A stretch of 49,496 nt of DNA from CAZOHG01 sp964579725 (GCA_964579725.1 CAZOHG010000025.1:1-49496); one strand, 5' to 3'. Positions 26,135-33,928 are shown, counted from the first letter of the stretch. Translations and numbers: made by a program. Notes: generated by a model not told the origin, from the sequence alone.

Positions 26135-26863
26135 TCAGCCAACGAACTCCTCTTGAAATTTTTTCCAGGCATCGTCTTCCAACCGCGCCAACAAGCCCTC
26201 AACCGGAATACCACCGTCTTGAGCTGTCTGACCAACCAAGGCATTGTGGCTTGAAATCTCTTCCGTCACAAACTCTTTAAACCGCTGCAATTCTTTTTTG
26301 AACCAGTGGCTCGCCGCTTCGGCAATTTTCATATTCCGAATATCTTTGGCCAATGCCTGCGGTTCGATTTCAATAGCCCAGGCTTTGTAGGGGTCTATTT
26401 TAATTTTCGCAGGGTCCGCTTCCAGGTCACGATTCACCATGGCAACGCGTCCCCGAACCGGCGATTTCAAGTAAAGCTCGCGACCGTTCTGGACGATTTT
26501 AATCAGTTTGTCGCCCACCTTAACTTCCTGTCCCGGATTGACCAATTCAATGTGATCCACAGGGCCAACCACCTTTTGAATGAAATCATCGAGACCAATC
26601 CGCACCTTGCCGTCTTCCTCGACCTTTGCCCAGGTATGATTCGGAGCGAGAAACACACCTTTGGGAATCCGAAACGAGTCAGAACTTACTCCGGCGAAAG
26701 CTGGGGCCAATTGCGCTCCCTGCACCGCAATCCCCCGACGGGCGGTTTCGTAGGCTCCAGCCGTCTGGCGGGCTTTTTCATATTGAACTTTCTGAACCAC
26801 AATATCCACCAAAATGAACGCTGCAAACGTTAACACCACAAATAATGCGACCATTTTTACCAC
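26135..26863 (-). CDS. Membrane-anchored GcvH-like protein lacking the lipoyl lysine (copy 2)
   Basis: This 242-residue protein has an N-terminal helix (VALFVVLTFAAFILVDIVV) and an Ala-rich linker. The GcvH/lipoyl fold covers about 68-170: NHTWAKVEEDGKVRIGLDDF, then PGQEVKVGDKLIKIV and SPVRGRVAMVN. By an equal-length alignment to glycine-cleavage H proteins, the lipoylated Lys falls on Gly127, so it cannot carry lipoate there. A further 70-residue charged helical tail follows. No P, T or L glycine-cleavage gene is nearby. AAAGGAGTGG precedes the ATG. It pairs with the next upstream paralogue, and a strong terminator follows. Function unknown; an adaptor in a membrane redox complex is inference. 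Confidence 0.75.
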   Translation of the reverse strand: MVKMVALFVVLTFAAFILVDIVVQKVQYEKARQTAGAYETARRGIAVQGAQLAPAFAGVSSDSFRIPKGVFLAPNHTWAKVEEDGKVRIGLDDFIQKVVGPVDHIELVNPGQEVKVGDKLIKIVQNGRELYLKSPVRGRVAMVNRDLEADPAKIKIDPYKAWAIEIEPQALAKDIRNMKIAEAASHWFKKELQRFKEFVTEEISSHNALVGQTAQDGGIPVEGLLARLEDDAWKKFQEEFVG

Positions 26864-26928
26864 TCCTTTCTTAAAAATCTATCTTTTGTTTGTTCTTTCG
26901 TTTTTTTTGCCGACTGTTGGTCAGCCTT

Positions 26929-27606
26929 TCAGAAATTTTGGAAAAATTCTTCCGTCACTTCTTTCCACTGCTCATCGTTCAATTCCATGCCAAACCCGGG
27001 CGCTAAATCCCCGCCGTCCTGCATGGCCAGCGCGTATTCATGGGCGTACTTGTTCATAAACGTGTGTTTCAAAACTTTCATCCAATGACTGGCAAAATCC
27101 GAGCTGAACAGATTGCGCAGATTTTCTTTTAATGACGTCGGCTTAAGGCGCAGCACCCAGCCGTCCTCGTAGGGCGATTCATTAATTAAATCGGGGTCTT
27201 CTTCTGCATGTTCGTTTACCTGAAGAACACGACCACTCACAGGGGCAACTAACTTTAATGTTCTCTGTCCTCGCTTTAATGTGAACACCGGCTCGCCTTG
27301 TTTGACCCGTGCCCCCGGTTTGGGAAGGTTCAGAGCTTCAATTTCTCCAATAAATTTTTGGGCGAAGTCGTCAATACCTACCTCAACTGTTTCCTCGTTC
27401 AGCAACTTTGCCCAGGTGTGCCCCTGGTGGTAGTAGATTCCCCGGGGCACCGCCAGCCCCGATTTTCTCGGCACAACCGATTTGCGAATGGCGCCAACCC
27501 GCTTGGGCACCGTTTCACCCGCCGTAACCTCGGCCAATCTGTGATTGTGAATCACATCGTAGGCAATGAAGCCTGCAAACGTCAACAGCACCAAGATGAA
27601 TACCAT
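26929..27606 (-). CDS. Membrane-anchored GcvH-like protein lacking the lipoyl lysine (copy 1)
   Basis: This 225-residue protein has an N-terminal membrane helix (FILVLLTFAGFIAYDVI). The GcvH-like domain lies at about 58-160: HTWAKLLNEETVEVGIDDFA, then APVSGRVLQVNEHAEEDPDL and SPYEDGWVLRLKP, close to true H proteins. The lipoyl-lysine position, aligned without gaps, is Gln114 (KRGQRTLK instead of ESVKAASD). A C-terminal extension ends in acidic and aromatic residues (TEEFFQNF). AAAGGAGG precedes the ATG. It is paralogous to the gene 65 bp downstream, and the two share domain order and C-terminal tails with D-G-G and W-x-x-x-x-x-E-F motifs. Its upstream region holds a -24/-12 element, suggesting sigma-54 control. 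Confidence 0.75.
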   Translation of the reverse strand: MVFILVLLTFAGFIAYDVIHNHRLAEVTAGETVPKRVGAIRKSVVPRKSGLAVPRGIYYHQGHTWAKLLNEETVEVGIDDFAQKFIGEIEALNLPKPGARVKQGEPVFTLKRGQRTLKLVAPVSGRVLQVNEHAEEDPDLINESPYEDGWVLRLKPTSLKENLRNLFSSDFASHWMKVLKHTFMNKYAHEYALAMQDGGDLAPGFGMELNDEQWKEVTEEFFQNF

Positions 27607-27668
27607 TTTAAAACCTCCTTTATGTTTATTTTTTCGTTTCGCTTTTTTTCGTTTTCACTTTTAGAACC

Positions 27669-27684
27669 TTCAAAAGCCGTGCCA
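27669..27684 (-). promoter_or_regulatory. Candidate sigma-54 (-24/-12) promoter of the GcvH-like pair
   Basis: On the minus strand, 27684 to 27669 reads TGGCACGGCTTTTGAA. The sigma-54 consensus is TGGCACG-N4-TTGCW. Every specified base and the spacing match except the -12 C, which is A. Transcription would start near 27659, 50 bases before the ATG at 27606. An 8-bp stem (27686-27693 with 27707-27714) abuts it upstream. The NtrC-type activator in the neighbouring operon is the obvious candidate regulator. Confidence 0.5.
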
Positions 27685-27805
27685 GAAAACAGGTAACGAT
27701 TCGCTCCCTGTTTTTTTAGATTTATTTTATTGATTTATCAGGAGTTACAGATATTGACGGCATGTTTGATTTTTACGGAAGATAAAAACTGAACACAAAC
27801 GAGTT

Positions 27806-27820
27806 GTTGAATATCTCAAC
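27806..27820. promoter_or_regulatory. Candidate upstream activator site 1
   Basis: GTTGAATATCTCAAC is a palindrome with 5-base arms (GTTGA/TCAAC) around 5 bases. Its centre lies about 155 bases upstream of the predicted sigma-54 start, within the range used by NtrC-type activators. Twelve of 15 bases are shared with the second site at 27871. Confidence 0.4.
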
Positions 27821-27870
27821 GCTTGGGAGGAAAAACAAAATAACTCTATAAAATTAAGGGGTTAGCTTGT

Positions 27871-27885
27871 GTTGAATTTATTAAC
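27871..27885. promoter_or_regulatory. Candidate upstream activator site 2
   Basis: GTTGAATTTATTAAC resembles the palindrome at 27806-27820 at 12 of 15 positions. It lies exactly 65 bp further upstream (about six helical turns), so both would face the same side of the DNA. The remainder of 27607-28117 is AT-rich, with no gene seen. Confidence 0.35.
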
Positions 27886-28117
27886 GCACCTATTTATTTT
27901 TTCAACACATTTTTAATGGGAAGAAAAACAGATTGTAGATTTTTTGAATTTTCTGGGTAAGATAAAAGAAAACGGGCTTTTTTTAAATTCCTCCTCCTCT
28001 TTTCAAAAAACTTTCTTTTTCACGAAAAGATTCTGCTTGCCAATTTACACATTTCTCTACTATTTTTCAACGGTACGGAAAAAACCTTCCGGGGTGACCC
28101 AGAAAGCCGCCCAGAAA

Positions 28118-28573
28118 TTAGCTTTTTTCGTGAATAATTTGATCGTAGAGATCTTCAATAATGTGTTTGTGGCGCCCTTCTTCTTTGGCCAACAAAAGAA
28201 ATAAGTCCCGACCTTTGGGGAAGGATGCCATTCGATTGGCCATATTTTCGTACAACTGACGGGTCTTGTCTTCACGCTTGGCCGCTAAAATAAGAGCTTG
28301 TTGAAAATCCAATTCTCGGGTCGGCGGGATCTCCACCATGTAGTCTGTCAGGCGAAAATCCACGTACTCCTCCTCCGGGTGTTGGGTAAAGGCTTGCAGA
28401 TCAAAATTCTCAAGGGTTCGGCGGTGTTCCTTTTCCATTTCTTCAAGCTGCTTAAAGATTTCTTTCGCCCGGGGGTCTCGGGTTCGATCGGCTAAATCAT
28501 GGTACAGTTCAGCCGATTCGATTTCCTGATTAATGGCGTATTGAACCACATCTTCGTAGGAAAATTCTTCCAT
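28118..28573 (-). CDS. Ferritin-like (rubrerythrin/erythrin-type) di-iron protein
   Basis: This 151-residue four-helix protein carries di-iron ligands: Glu in NQEIESAELYHDL (about 16-28), EMEKEHRR (about 46-53), AKREDKTRQLYENM (about 98-111) and AKEEGRHKHIIEDL (about 128-141). No rubredoxin domain is present, so it matches the erythrin or COG1633 class rather than full rubrerythrin. Such proteins often remove peroxide or store iron in anaerobes. GGGAG precedes the ATG. It lies 67 bp after the Mbx N-like gene and may be the last gene of the Mbx operon, protecting its iron-sulfur clusters. Confidence 0.85.
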   Translation of the reverse strand: MEEFSYEDVVQYAINQEIESAELYHDLADRTRDPRAKEIFKQLEEMEKEHRRTLENFDLQAFTQHPEEEYVDFRLTDYMVEIPPTRELDFQQALILAAKREDKTRQLYENMANRMASFPKGRDLFLLLAKEEGRHKHIIEDLYDQIIHEKS

Positions 28574-28640
28574 GGTGCACTCCCAAAAAATTCTTTCTCA
28601 TTCACCCCCATTTTGCTTTTGTCCCAGTTCCGGGTTTCGA

Positions 28641-30452
28641 CTAACCGGCAGCGCTTTCAATTCTTTTTTTGGCCAATTTTGGGGACAAGTATTTGTCAAT
28701 TCCCTCGGCGGCCCGGTAGCCGTCCGCGATGGCTGAAATAGCATCTGCCGTTCGGTTAACGGTATCGCCACCCGCGAAAAGACCGGGGAGCGTCGTTTGT
28801 TGGGCTTCGTCAACTTTTAGACGCCCGCGTTCAATGACCAGTTTTTCCATATAGGCGTCTGGAATAAATGAGTAATCCGCCTGTTGGCCAATGGCCGCAA
28901 TAACCGTGTCCACTTCCAAAATACGCTCGTCGCCCTCGATTAATTTAGGCCTCGGCCGTCCGCCTTTGGGATCGGGAACCATCTCTGCCATGCCGTATTT
29001 TATAGCTTTCACACGGCCGTTTTCTCCAGCCATTACTTCCAACGGAATTCCCTGGGTTACGAGAATTACCCCTTCTTCCAAAGCGCCGGTAATTTCCTCT
29101 TCGTCGGCAGGCATGTCCTGCATTCGACGGCGGTACAGCAACGTGACCTCCGCACCCAAGCGCCGTGAAACACGGGCAGCGTCAATGGCCACATCTCCTC
29201 CTCCAATCACAACCACACGCTTCCCCACGTCTATTTTTTTGCCAAAGTTGATTTCTCTCAGAAAGGTAACAGCCTGAATGGAACCCGGCAAATCCTCTCC
29301 GGGAATACCCAACAGGTAGGGCTTGTGAAATCCAACTCCCATAAAAACGGCATCGTAAGTGGTCAAAATTTTCTCAAATGCAATATCCTGCCCCACACGT
29401 GTGTTGGTAATGATTTTAACCCCCACCTCCTCCATGTAGCGCAACTGCTTGTCCAGGCTGTCTTCGGGGAATCGATATTTGGGAATGCCGGCCATGGTCA
29501 TGCCGCCCGCTTTGGGCAAAGCTTCGTAAATGTCTACATCGTAGCCTTTGAGAACCAGGTAGTAGCCTGCCGTCAATCCAGCCGGCCCCCCGCCAATAAT
29601 ACCGACTTTCAATCCGTTTTTCGGCCGGATTTCCGGGTGAAGCACCTCACTGAAATCCCCAAATTGCTCTGTGGCGAAGCGTTTCAACCAGCGGATGGCA
29701 ACCGGCTCGCCCCGATGCCCGATCACACACACCCCTTCGCAACGCCGCGTACACACCTTGCCGCACATCTCCCCCAGCGGATTGTTGTCGTAAATAACTT
29801 GAAGCGATTGCAAATCATCTGCCTCGGCAATGGCCCGAATATATTCCGGAATGTGCATGTGGTCGGGGCAGGCGGACACGCAGATGCCGCATCCTGCACA
29901 GCGGCTGGCTTCCGTACGGGCTTCATCCTCCATGTAGCCGAGGACCACTTCCGCAAAGGACTTCACGCGTTCCGCCGGCTCCAATTCCCGCATGGGAACA
30001 CGGGTCCAATCCAGCAGATTGTAGCCTTCCTCCGAAACGTAGCTCCGTTTTTCTTTGTATTCGGGATGTTCAAACCCCGGCAAAATCAGGAAGTCCTCCG
30101 GGTCATCCGAGACGTGGGTGTATTCCTGCGTCAATGCCAGAGACCCCGTCGGGCACACGTCCACACACAAACCGCACCAACAGCACCGCCCGTAATCGAT
30201 TCGCGGCCTGAGTCCCGAGTCCCCTACTTTCGGCTCGATTCCCTCCACTTTAACCATATCGATGGCGGCATTCTGGCAAATATTAGCGCAATTGCCACAA
30301 CCAATACAGGTTTCAATGTCATTATAGTGAAATCCCCGGTACCGTTCCGCTGTGGGCTTGCTCTCCTTTGGGTACCGCACTGTGTGGGGCTTTTTCCCCA
30401 AATACCTCAGGGTTGCAAATGGAGATAAAATATTTTTTATAGTGGCACTCAT
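28641..30452 (-). CDS. mbxN: Mbx N-like (NuoI) ferredoxin fused to GltD/NfnL-type NADPH flavoprotein
   Basis: This 603-residue fusion begins with two [4Fe-4S] motifs (C49-C52-C55-C59 and C90-C93-C96-C100, with PTGSLAL after), as in NuoI/MbhN/MbxN. From about 165 it becomes a GltD/NfnL-like chain with further cysteine groups (CAGCGICVSACP, then CGKVCTRRCEGVC). The FAD Rossmann motif is VGIIGGGPAGLTAGYYLV (about 284). The NAD(P) site is VVVIGGGDVAIDAA with RR after (about 420-450), typical of NADPH use. A second FAD motif, LPGLFAGGD, lies near the end. It joins the ferredoxin side of the Mbx complex directly to a pyridine-nucleotide flavoprotein. It is the last subunit gene of the 13-gene cluster. 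Confidence 0.9.
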   Translation of the reverse strand: MSATIKNILSPFATLRYLGKKPHTVRYPKESKPTAERYRGFHYNDIETCIGCGNCANICQNAAIDMVKVEGIEPKVGDSGLRPRIDYGRCCWCGLCVDVCPTGSLALTQEYTHVSDDPEDFLILPGFEHPEYKEKRSYVSEEGYNLLDWTRVPMRELEPAERVKSFAEVVLGYMEDEARTEASRCAGCGICVSACPDHMHIPEYIRAIAEADDLQSLQVIYDNNPLGEMCGKVCTRRCEGVCVIGHRGEPVAIRWLKRFATEQFGDFSEVLHPEIRPKNGLKVGIIGGGPAGLTAGYYLVLKGYDVDIYEALPKAGGMTMAGIPKYRFPEDSLDKQLRYMEEVGVKIITNTRVGQDIAFEKILTTYDAVFMGVGFHKPYLLGIPGEDLPGSIQAVTFLREINFGKKIDVGKRVVVIGGGDVAIDAARVSRRLGAEVTLLYRRRMQDMPADEEEITGALEEGVILVTQGIPLEVMAGENGRVKAIKYGMAEMVPDPKGGRPRPKLIEGDERILEVDTVIAAIGQQADYSFIPDAYMEKLVIERGRLKVDEAQQTTLPGLFAGGDTVNRTADAISAIADGYRAAEGIDKYLSPKLAKKRIESAAG

Positions 30453-30466
30453 CTAATCTTCCTCAC

Positions 30467-31579
30467 TTACCGTTCAATTTCAGGGGGACAGGTTCCCAGA
30501 CTGTTCATAATCATGGAAACGTCCGCAATGTTCTGGCCGATCAGGAGGTCTTCCAGCAGAGACACACCGTGCACGAAAGCTGGGCCGCGCGCATGGACAC
30601 GGCGGGGTTTGGTCGAACCGTCGCTGACAACGTAGTAGGCAAATTCCCCGCGTCCCGATTCCGTTCGAACGTAGGCATCCCCTTTAGGTACTTTCCAGAA
30701 CAGCGGATTGGGAATCGGGTTGTACACCTTTCCCTCGGGCATTTTGTCCAATACCTGACGCACAATGGAAATCGACTGCTCAATTTCAAATCGGCGGATC
30801 ATGGCCCGGGCGTACACATCCGATTCTGGGCGCGTGGGAACAATAAAATCAACCTCGTCGTATTTTTCGTACGGATCATCGATTCGAGTGTCGTTGTGAT
30901 GCCCGGCCGCTCGCAAAGGTGGCCCCACCACCCCCCATTCCAGAGCTTTTTCGGGATCAATGACTCCTACACCCTGCGCGCGTTTGAGAAACATGGCATT
31001 TTCAAACAAAAGCCGATCGTAATCCTTCAAGCGACTTTCGATATAGTCCATCGTGTGCAAGGCCTTGTCTCGAAAACCCTTGGGTAAATCCCGGCGTACC
31101 CCTCCGGGCCAGATGTACATGTGGTACACGCGCCCGCCCGTTAACTCTTCAAACAAATCCAGTATGTAGTCACGATCCCCGATCGTCCATTGCGGCATGG
31201 TGTAAAGACCGATGGAAGCCGATTGCCCTCCCATCCAGAGCAAGTAAAGCTGTATCCGCGACAGTTCCAGCACCATGGTACGAATCCACCGGGCGCGCTC
31301 CGGCACCTCCAACCCGGCGATCTCCTCCACACCGCGGGCAAAATTTTCTTCATTGGGGTCCGGTTCCGGCACGCAAATCCGGCACACGATCGGAAAACAC
31401 TGGATGTACAGCCTTTGCTCCATGAGTTTTTCAAATCCACGGTGCAAATAGCCAACGTGGGTGGTCGCTCGGGTAATGGTGTCGCCCACCACTTTGAGCT
31501 CCACCATCATATTGCCGGTAATACCCGGATGCTGCGGCCCTAAAAACAGGGTGGTTTCCCTGGTTGTTTGAATGGTCAT
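30467..31579 (-). CDS. mbxL: Mbx/Mbs L-like large subunit (NuoD/hydrogenase-large-subunit family)
   Basis: This 370-residue homologue of NuoD and group-4 [NiFe]-hydrogenase large subunits is likely cytoplasmic and peripheral. In hydrogenases the nickel is held by RxCxxC near the N-terminus and DPCxxC at the C-terminus. Here the equivalents read RICVPE (C69, E72) and GTCPPE (C364, E367), so the second Cys of each pair is Glu. An extra C66 precedes. A [NiFe] site is therefore unlikely, as known for Mbx/Mbs L subunits, which lack two of the four ligands. ATG overlaps the mbxK stop by 4 bases. It probably binds a sulfur substrate or quinone at this site. The assignment rests on motifs and gene order. 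Confidence 0.88.
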   Translation of the reverse strand: MTIQTTRETTLFLGPQHPGITGNMMVELKVVGDTITRATTHVGYLHRGFEKLMEQRLYIQCFPIVCRICVPEPDPNEENFARGVEEIAGLEVPERARWIRTMVLELSRIQLYLLWMGGQSASIGLYTMPQWTIGDRDYILDLFEELTGGRVYHMYIWPGGVRRDLPKGFRDKALHTMDYIESRLKDYDRLLFENAMFLKRAQGVGVIDPEKALEWGVVGPPLRAAGHHNDTRIDDPYEKYDEVDFIVPTRPESDVYARAMIRRFEIEQSISIVRQVLDKMPEGKVYNPIPNPLFWKVPKGDAYVRTESGRGEFAYYVVSDGSTKPRRVHARGPAFVHGVSLLEDLLIGQNIADVSMIMNSLGTCPPEIER

Positions 31580-32196
31580 TTCTTTCCGTCCCCCTCTTCT
31601 TTCGCCTTCGTCAACTTCCCGTTCCCACCGCTCTCAAAATAGGGGATCTTTTCATGGTAGGTTTCGGCAATCACCAATCGCGGAACATACTGTTCGTCTC
31701 GTCCAGGGCGCCAATCGAACGTTTCTTCCACGTATTGCCGGGTATCGAAATCACGGCGCATGGGCGGCATATTGTCCCAATCTTCCAACAAAAACGGGGT
31801 CAAATTGGGATTTCCCTCAAAGTGCACCCCGAACATCTCGTGGATTTCGCGCTCGTAGGTTTGTGCCTGTCGCCAAAGGGGACGAATGGTTACGAACCGG
31901 GGGTTGTCCCGATCGAGACGGATTTTAACTAAAATCATAACTTTGTGCGTGTAAGACCAGAAAAAATAGACCAGCTCAAATTGTTTTTCCTCGATCCAAT
32001 CCACACAGGAAATCAGCGAAAGATGCTGAAATTCATGGTAATATTTAAGATTACTGGCCAGTGCGGGGAGCAAATCGGAGCGCAAAATCACTTCGATGCG
32101 CCGAGGCCTCACCACTCGAACTTTTGCCGTGTGAAAGGTATTCGAAATCGCCTCGGCCAGTTCATTTTCCACGGTTAGCTGCTTTTTATTTTCCAT
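31576..32196 (-). CDS. mbxK: Mbx/Mbs K-like subunit (NuoC family)
   Basis: This is the 206-residue form from the ATG at 32196. A TTG at 32238 would add 14 residues and start nine bases after the mbxJ stop, and neither start has a strong ribosome-binding site. The family signature YEREIHEMFGVHFEGNPNL (about 122-140) matches the NuoC 30-kDa motif, with PPMRRDFDTRQY after it. It is a cytoplasmic arm subunit connecting the NuoD- and NuoB-like subunits. A stop/start overlap with mbxL indicates tight coupling. Confidence 0.88.
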   Translation of the reverse strand: MENKKQLTVENELAEAISNTFHTAKVRVVRPRRIEVILRSDLLPALASNLKYYHEFQHLSLISCVDWIEEKQFELVYFFWSYTHKVMILVKIRLDRDNPRFVTIRPLWRQAQTYEREIHEMFGVHFEGNPNLTPFLLEDWDNMPPMRRDFDTRQYVEETFDWRPGRDEQYVPRLVIAETYHEKIPYFESGGNGKLTKAKEEGDGKK

Positions 32197-32246
32197 TTGG
32201 GTATCCGTTTTTTCCGTTACAAGTTTCCCCTTGTTCAAGAATCAAC

Positions 32247-32807
32247 TTACCAATTGTAGTCCGGCATATTCCAATTTTTAATGATTTTTCTCTGATTCGC
32301 CCGGTACCAATCCAAATTTTCCCGGTAGTGTAAAAATCCGTTGGCTTTTCCGGTTTTGATTTTTTCTTGCAAATGCAGAAGAGACTGAATGATGGATTCC
32401 GGTCTGGGCATACACCCTGCAATCCAGGTATCCACCGGAATATATTTGTCCAGCATTTTAATTGTGTTGTAAGAATCCCAATACATCCCCCCGTTAATCG
32501 GACACGAACCAAAACCAATCACATATTTGGGATCCTGCATTTGTTCGTAGGTGCGGATAATTCGTTTGAGTGTTTTCACAGTGACGTACCCGGTTACCAA
32601 AATCACGTCGGCTTGGCGCGGGGTTGCCATCATAGTAATACCAAACCGCTCGGTATCGTACCGAGACGTCATGGTGGGGGGCACTTCAATGGCTCCGCAC
32701 CCAGTTCCGTAGGCAATCACCCACAGGGAGTTTTTTCGGGCCCAATTGGCCACAATTTCCAGCCCCATGTCCTCGGGTACATCGTACCCTTTTGTAATCC
32801 CTTTCAT
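32247..32807 (-). CDS. mbxJ: Mbx/Mbs J-like iron-sulfur subunit (NuoB family)
   Basis: This 186-residue NuoB/hydrogenase-small-subunit homologue holds the proximal [4Fe-4S] cluster. The cysteines seen are C37 (YGTGCGAIE), C102 (GFGSCPINGG) and C132 (AGCMPRPE). The second Cys of the NuoB CC pair is Gly38, so only three of the four NuoB-type ligands are present. GSCPINGGMYWDSYN is otherwise highly conserved. The cluster should relay electrons between the N-like ferredoxin subunit and the mbxL active site. The gap to the upstream mbxM is 176 bp, the longest in the cluster, and may hold an internal processing or start site. Confidence 0.88.
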   Translation of the reverse strand: MKGITKGYDVPEDMGLEIVANWARKNSLWVIAYGTGCGAIEVPPTMTSRYDTERFGITMMATPRQADVILVTGYVTVKTLKRIIRTYEQMQDPKYVIGFGSCPINGGMYWDSYNTIKMLDKYIPVDTWIAGCMPRPESIIQSLLHLQEKIKTGKANGFLHYRENLDWYRANQRKIIKNWNMPDYNW

Positions 32808-32983
32808 AAAAATCGCTCTATTTTTTTAGCCTTCACCTAAATTTCTCGCTTAAAACCCTTGATTAATTTTTTTCAAAGACCTCTGGCCAATTGTTAGTCG
32901 TCAAAAAGCCGCGCTTTTCATTTCTTTTCCCCCAAAACACCAGGCAACAGAGATTCTTTTCTTCACACTTACGGCACTTTTTT

Positions 32984-33880
32984 TCACCAGACCACCAAAA
33001 TCAGTCCCAATAAACCGATAGCTGCCGGCCATCCCCAGAAAAAACGCACCGACTGTTCGGTTCGGTAGCGGGGGTAAATTAACCCTACGAAAACCGGCCA
33101 CAGAAAAATGGCAAAGGTTTTCAACAACAGGGAAACCACATTTCCCGAGCCGCCCAGAAAGAGGTCGGAAAACAGGGCAAGTTTGGCAAAGACAAAAATG
33201 GACCGACTGGACATCATCATGCCCAAATATTTCCCACCGAATTCCGACATGGGGCCCGAGGCAATTTCAGCCGGGGCAATGGGCACGTCAAAGGGCTGGT
33301 GCCCCATCATGCCCAGAAGAGCCAGAAAAGCGGCCGCGCTTGCCAATGGCGAATGAAATAGGTTCCAATGCCCCCCCGCCTGAGCTTGCGTAAGTGCGAC
33401 CAACGAAGTGGTATTGTATTGAACCATCAGGGTAATGACGGCCAAGAGGAAGGGCAACTCAAAACCCAACATCTGCGTTAGTCCTCTGGACACCCCGATA
33501 ATGCCGTTCGGATTGGCCGATTCCCCAACAGCCAGAGCCATTCCCAAACTGCCAAAAACCATTAAATACAAAATCAGAATCAAATCCCCCTGAAAACTGA
33601 GCGCACCCCAAAAGCGGGAACCGGTCAATACGGGAATAAACAAAAGCGTGGAAATCGATCCCGTAATGGCCATAACGGGCCCCAAATGAAACATTGTCCC
33701 GTGCGAAATGGCGGTTTTCTTCCTGAACAGCTTTATGACGTCAATAAATTGCTGGTGAACCGGCGGCCCATAGCGATTTTGAACCCGTGCCGTGATTTTG
33801 CGGGAGATTCCCATGTAGAGCAAGCCGACAACCCACGCCAACAGAATGGTCATCAACAGACCGAAAATACTAACAGACAT
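32984..33880 (-). CDS. mbxM: Mbx/Mbs M-like membrane subunit (NuoH family)
   Basis: This 298-residue protein of about eight helices has NuoH landmarks: ARVQNRYGPP (about 31-40), FEL-containing MLGFELPFLLAV (about 135-146), and FDVPIAPAEI with AEIASGPMSEFGGKYL (about 200-222), the acidic stretch near the quinone or proton entrance. It anchors the peripheral arm to the antiporter-like arm. AGGAG lies about 10 bases before the ATG. It follows the second MrpD-like gene by 48 bp. Length is like MbhM/MbxM and shorter than complex I NuoH. Confidence 0.92.
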   Translation of the reverse strand: MSVSIFGLLMTILLAWVVGLLYMGISRKITARVQNRYGPPVHQQFIDVIKLFRKKTAISHGTMFHLGPVMAITGSISTLLFIPVLTGSRFWGALSFQGDLILILYLMVFGSLGMALAVGESANPNGIIGVSRGLTQMLGFELPFLLAVITLMVQYNTTSLVALTQAQAGGHWNLFHSPLASAAAFLALLGMMGHQPFDVPIAPAEIASGPMSEFGGKYLGMMMSSRSIFVFAKLALFSDLFLGGSGNVVSLLLKTFAIFLWPVFVGLIYPRYRTEQSVRFFWGWPAAIGLLGLILVVW

Positions 33881-33928
33881 TTATAAAAACTCCTACAGTT
33901 CAACTGAAGTGAGAGTCACATCAATTTT

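Noticed and set aside
26135..27606. Calling the two GcvH-like genes true glycine-cleavage H proteins
   Set aside because: The lipoyl lysine is absent in both, each has a membrane helix, and no gcvP, gcvT or lipoate genes are near.
29325..30428. A 367-residue open frame on the plus strand opposite the Mbx N-like fusion
   Set aside because: It is an exact shadow of a well-conserved gene. It has no recognisable domain, no ribosome-binding site, and a composition typical of antisense frames in this base composition.
30467..32807. Reading the NuoB/C/D-like genes as a [NiFe] hydrogenase
   Set aside because: The large subunit lacks the second Cys of both nickel-binding pairs, and no maturation protease or hyp genes are present; Mbx/Mbs fits better.
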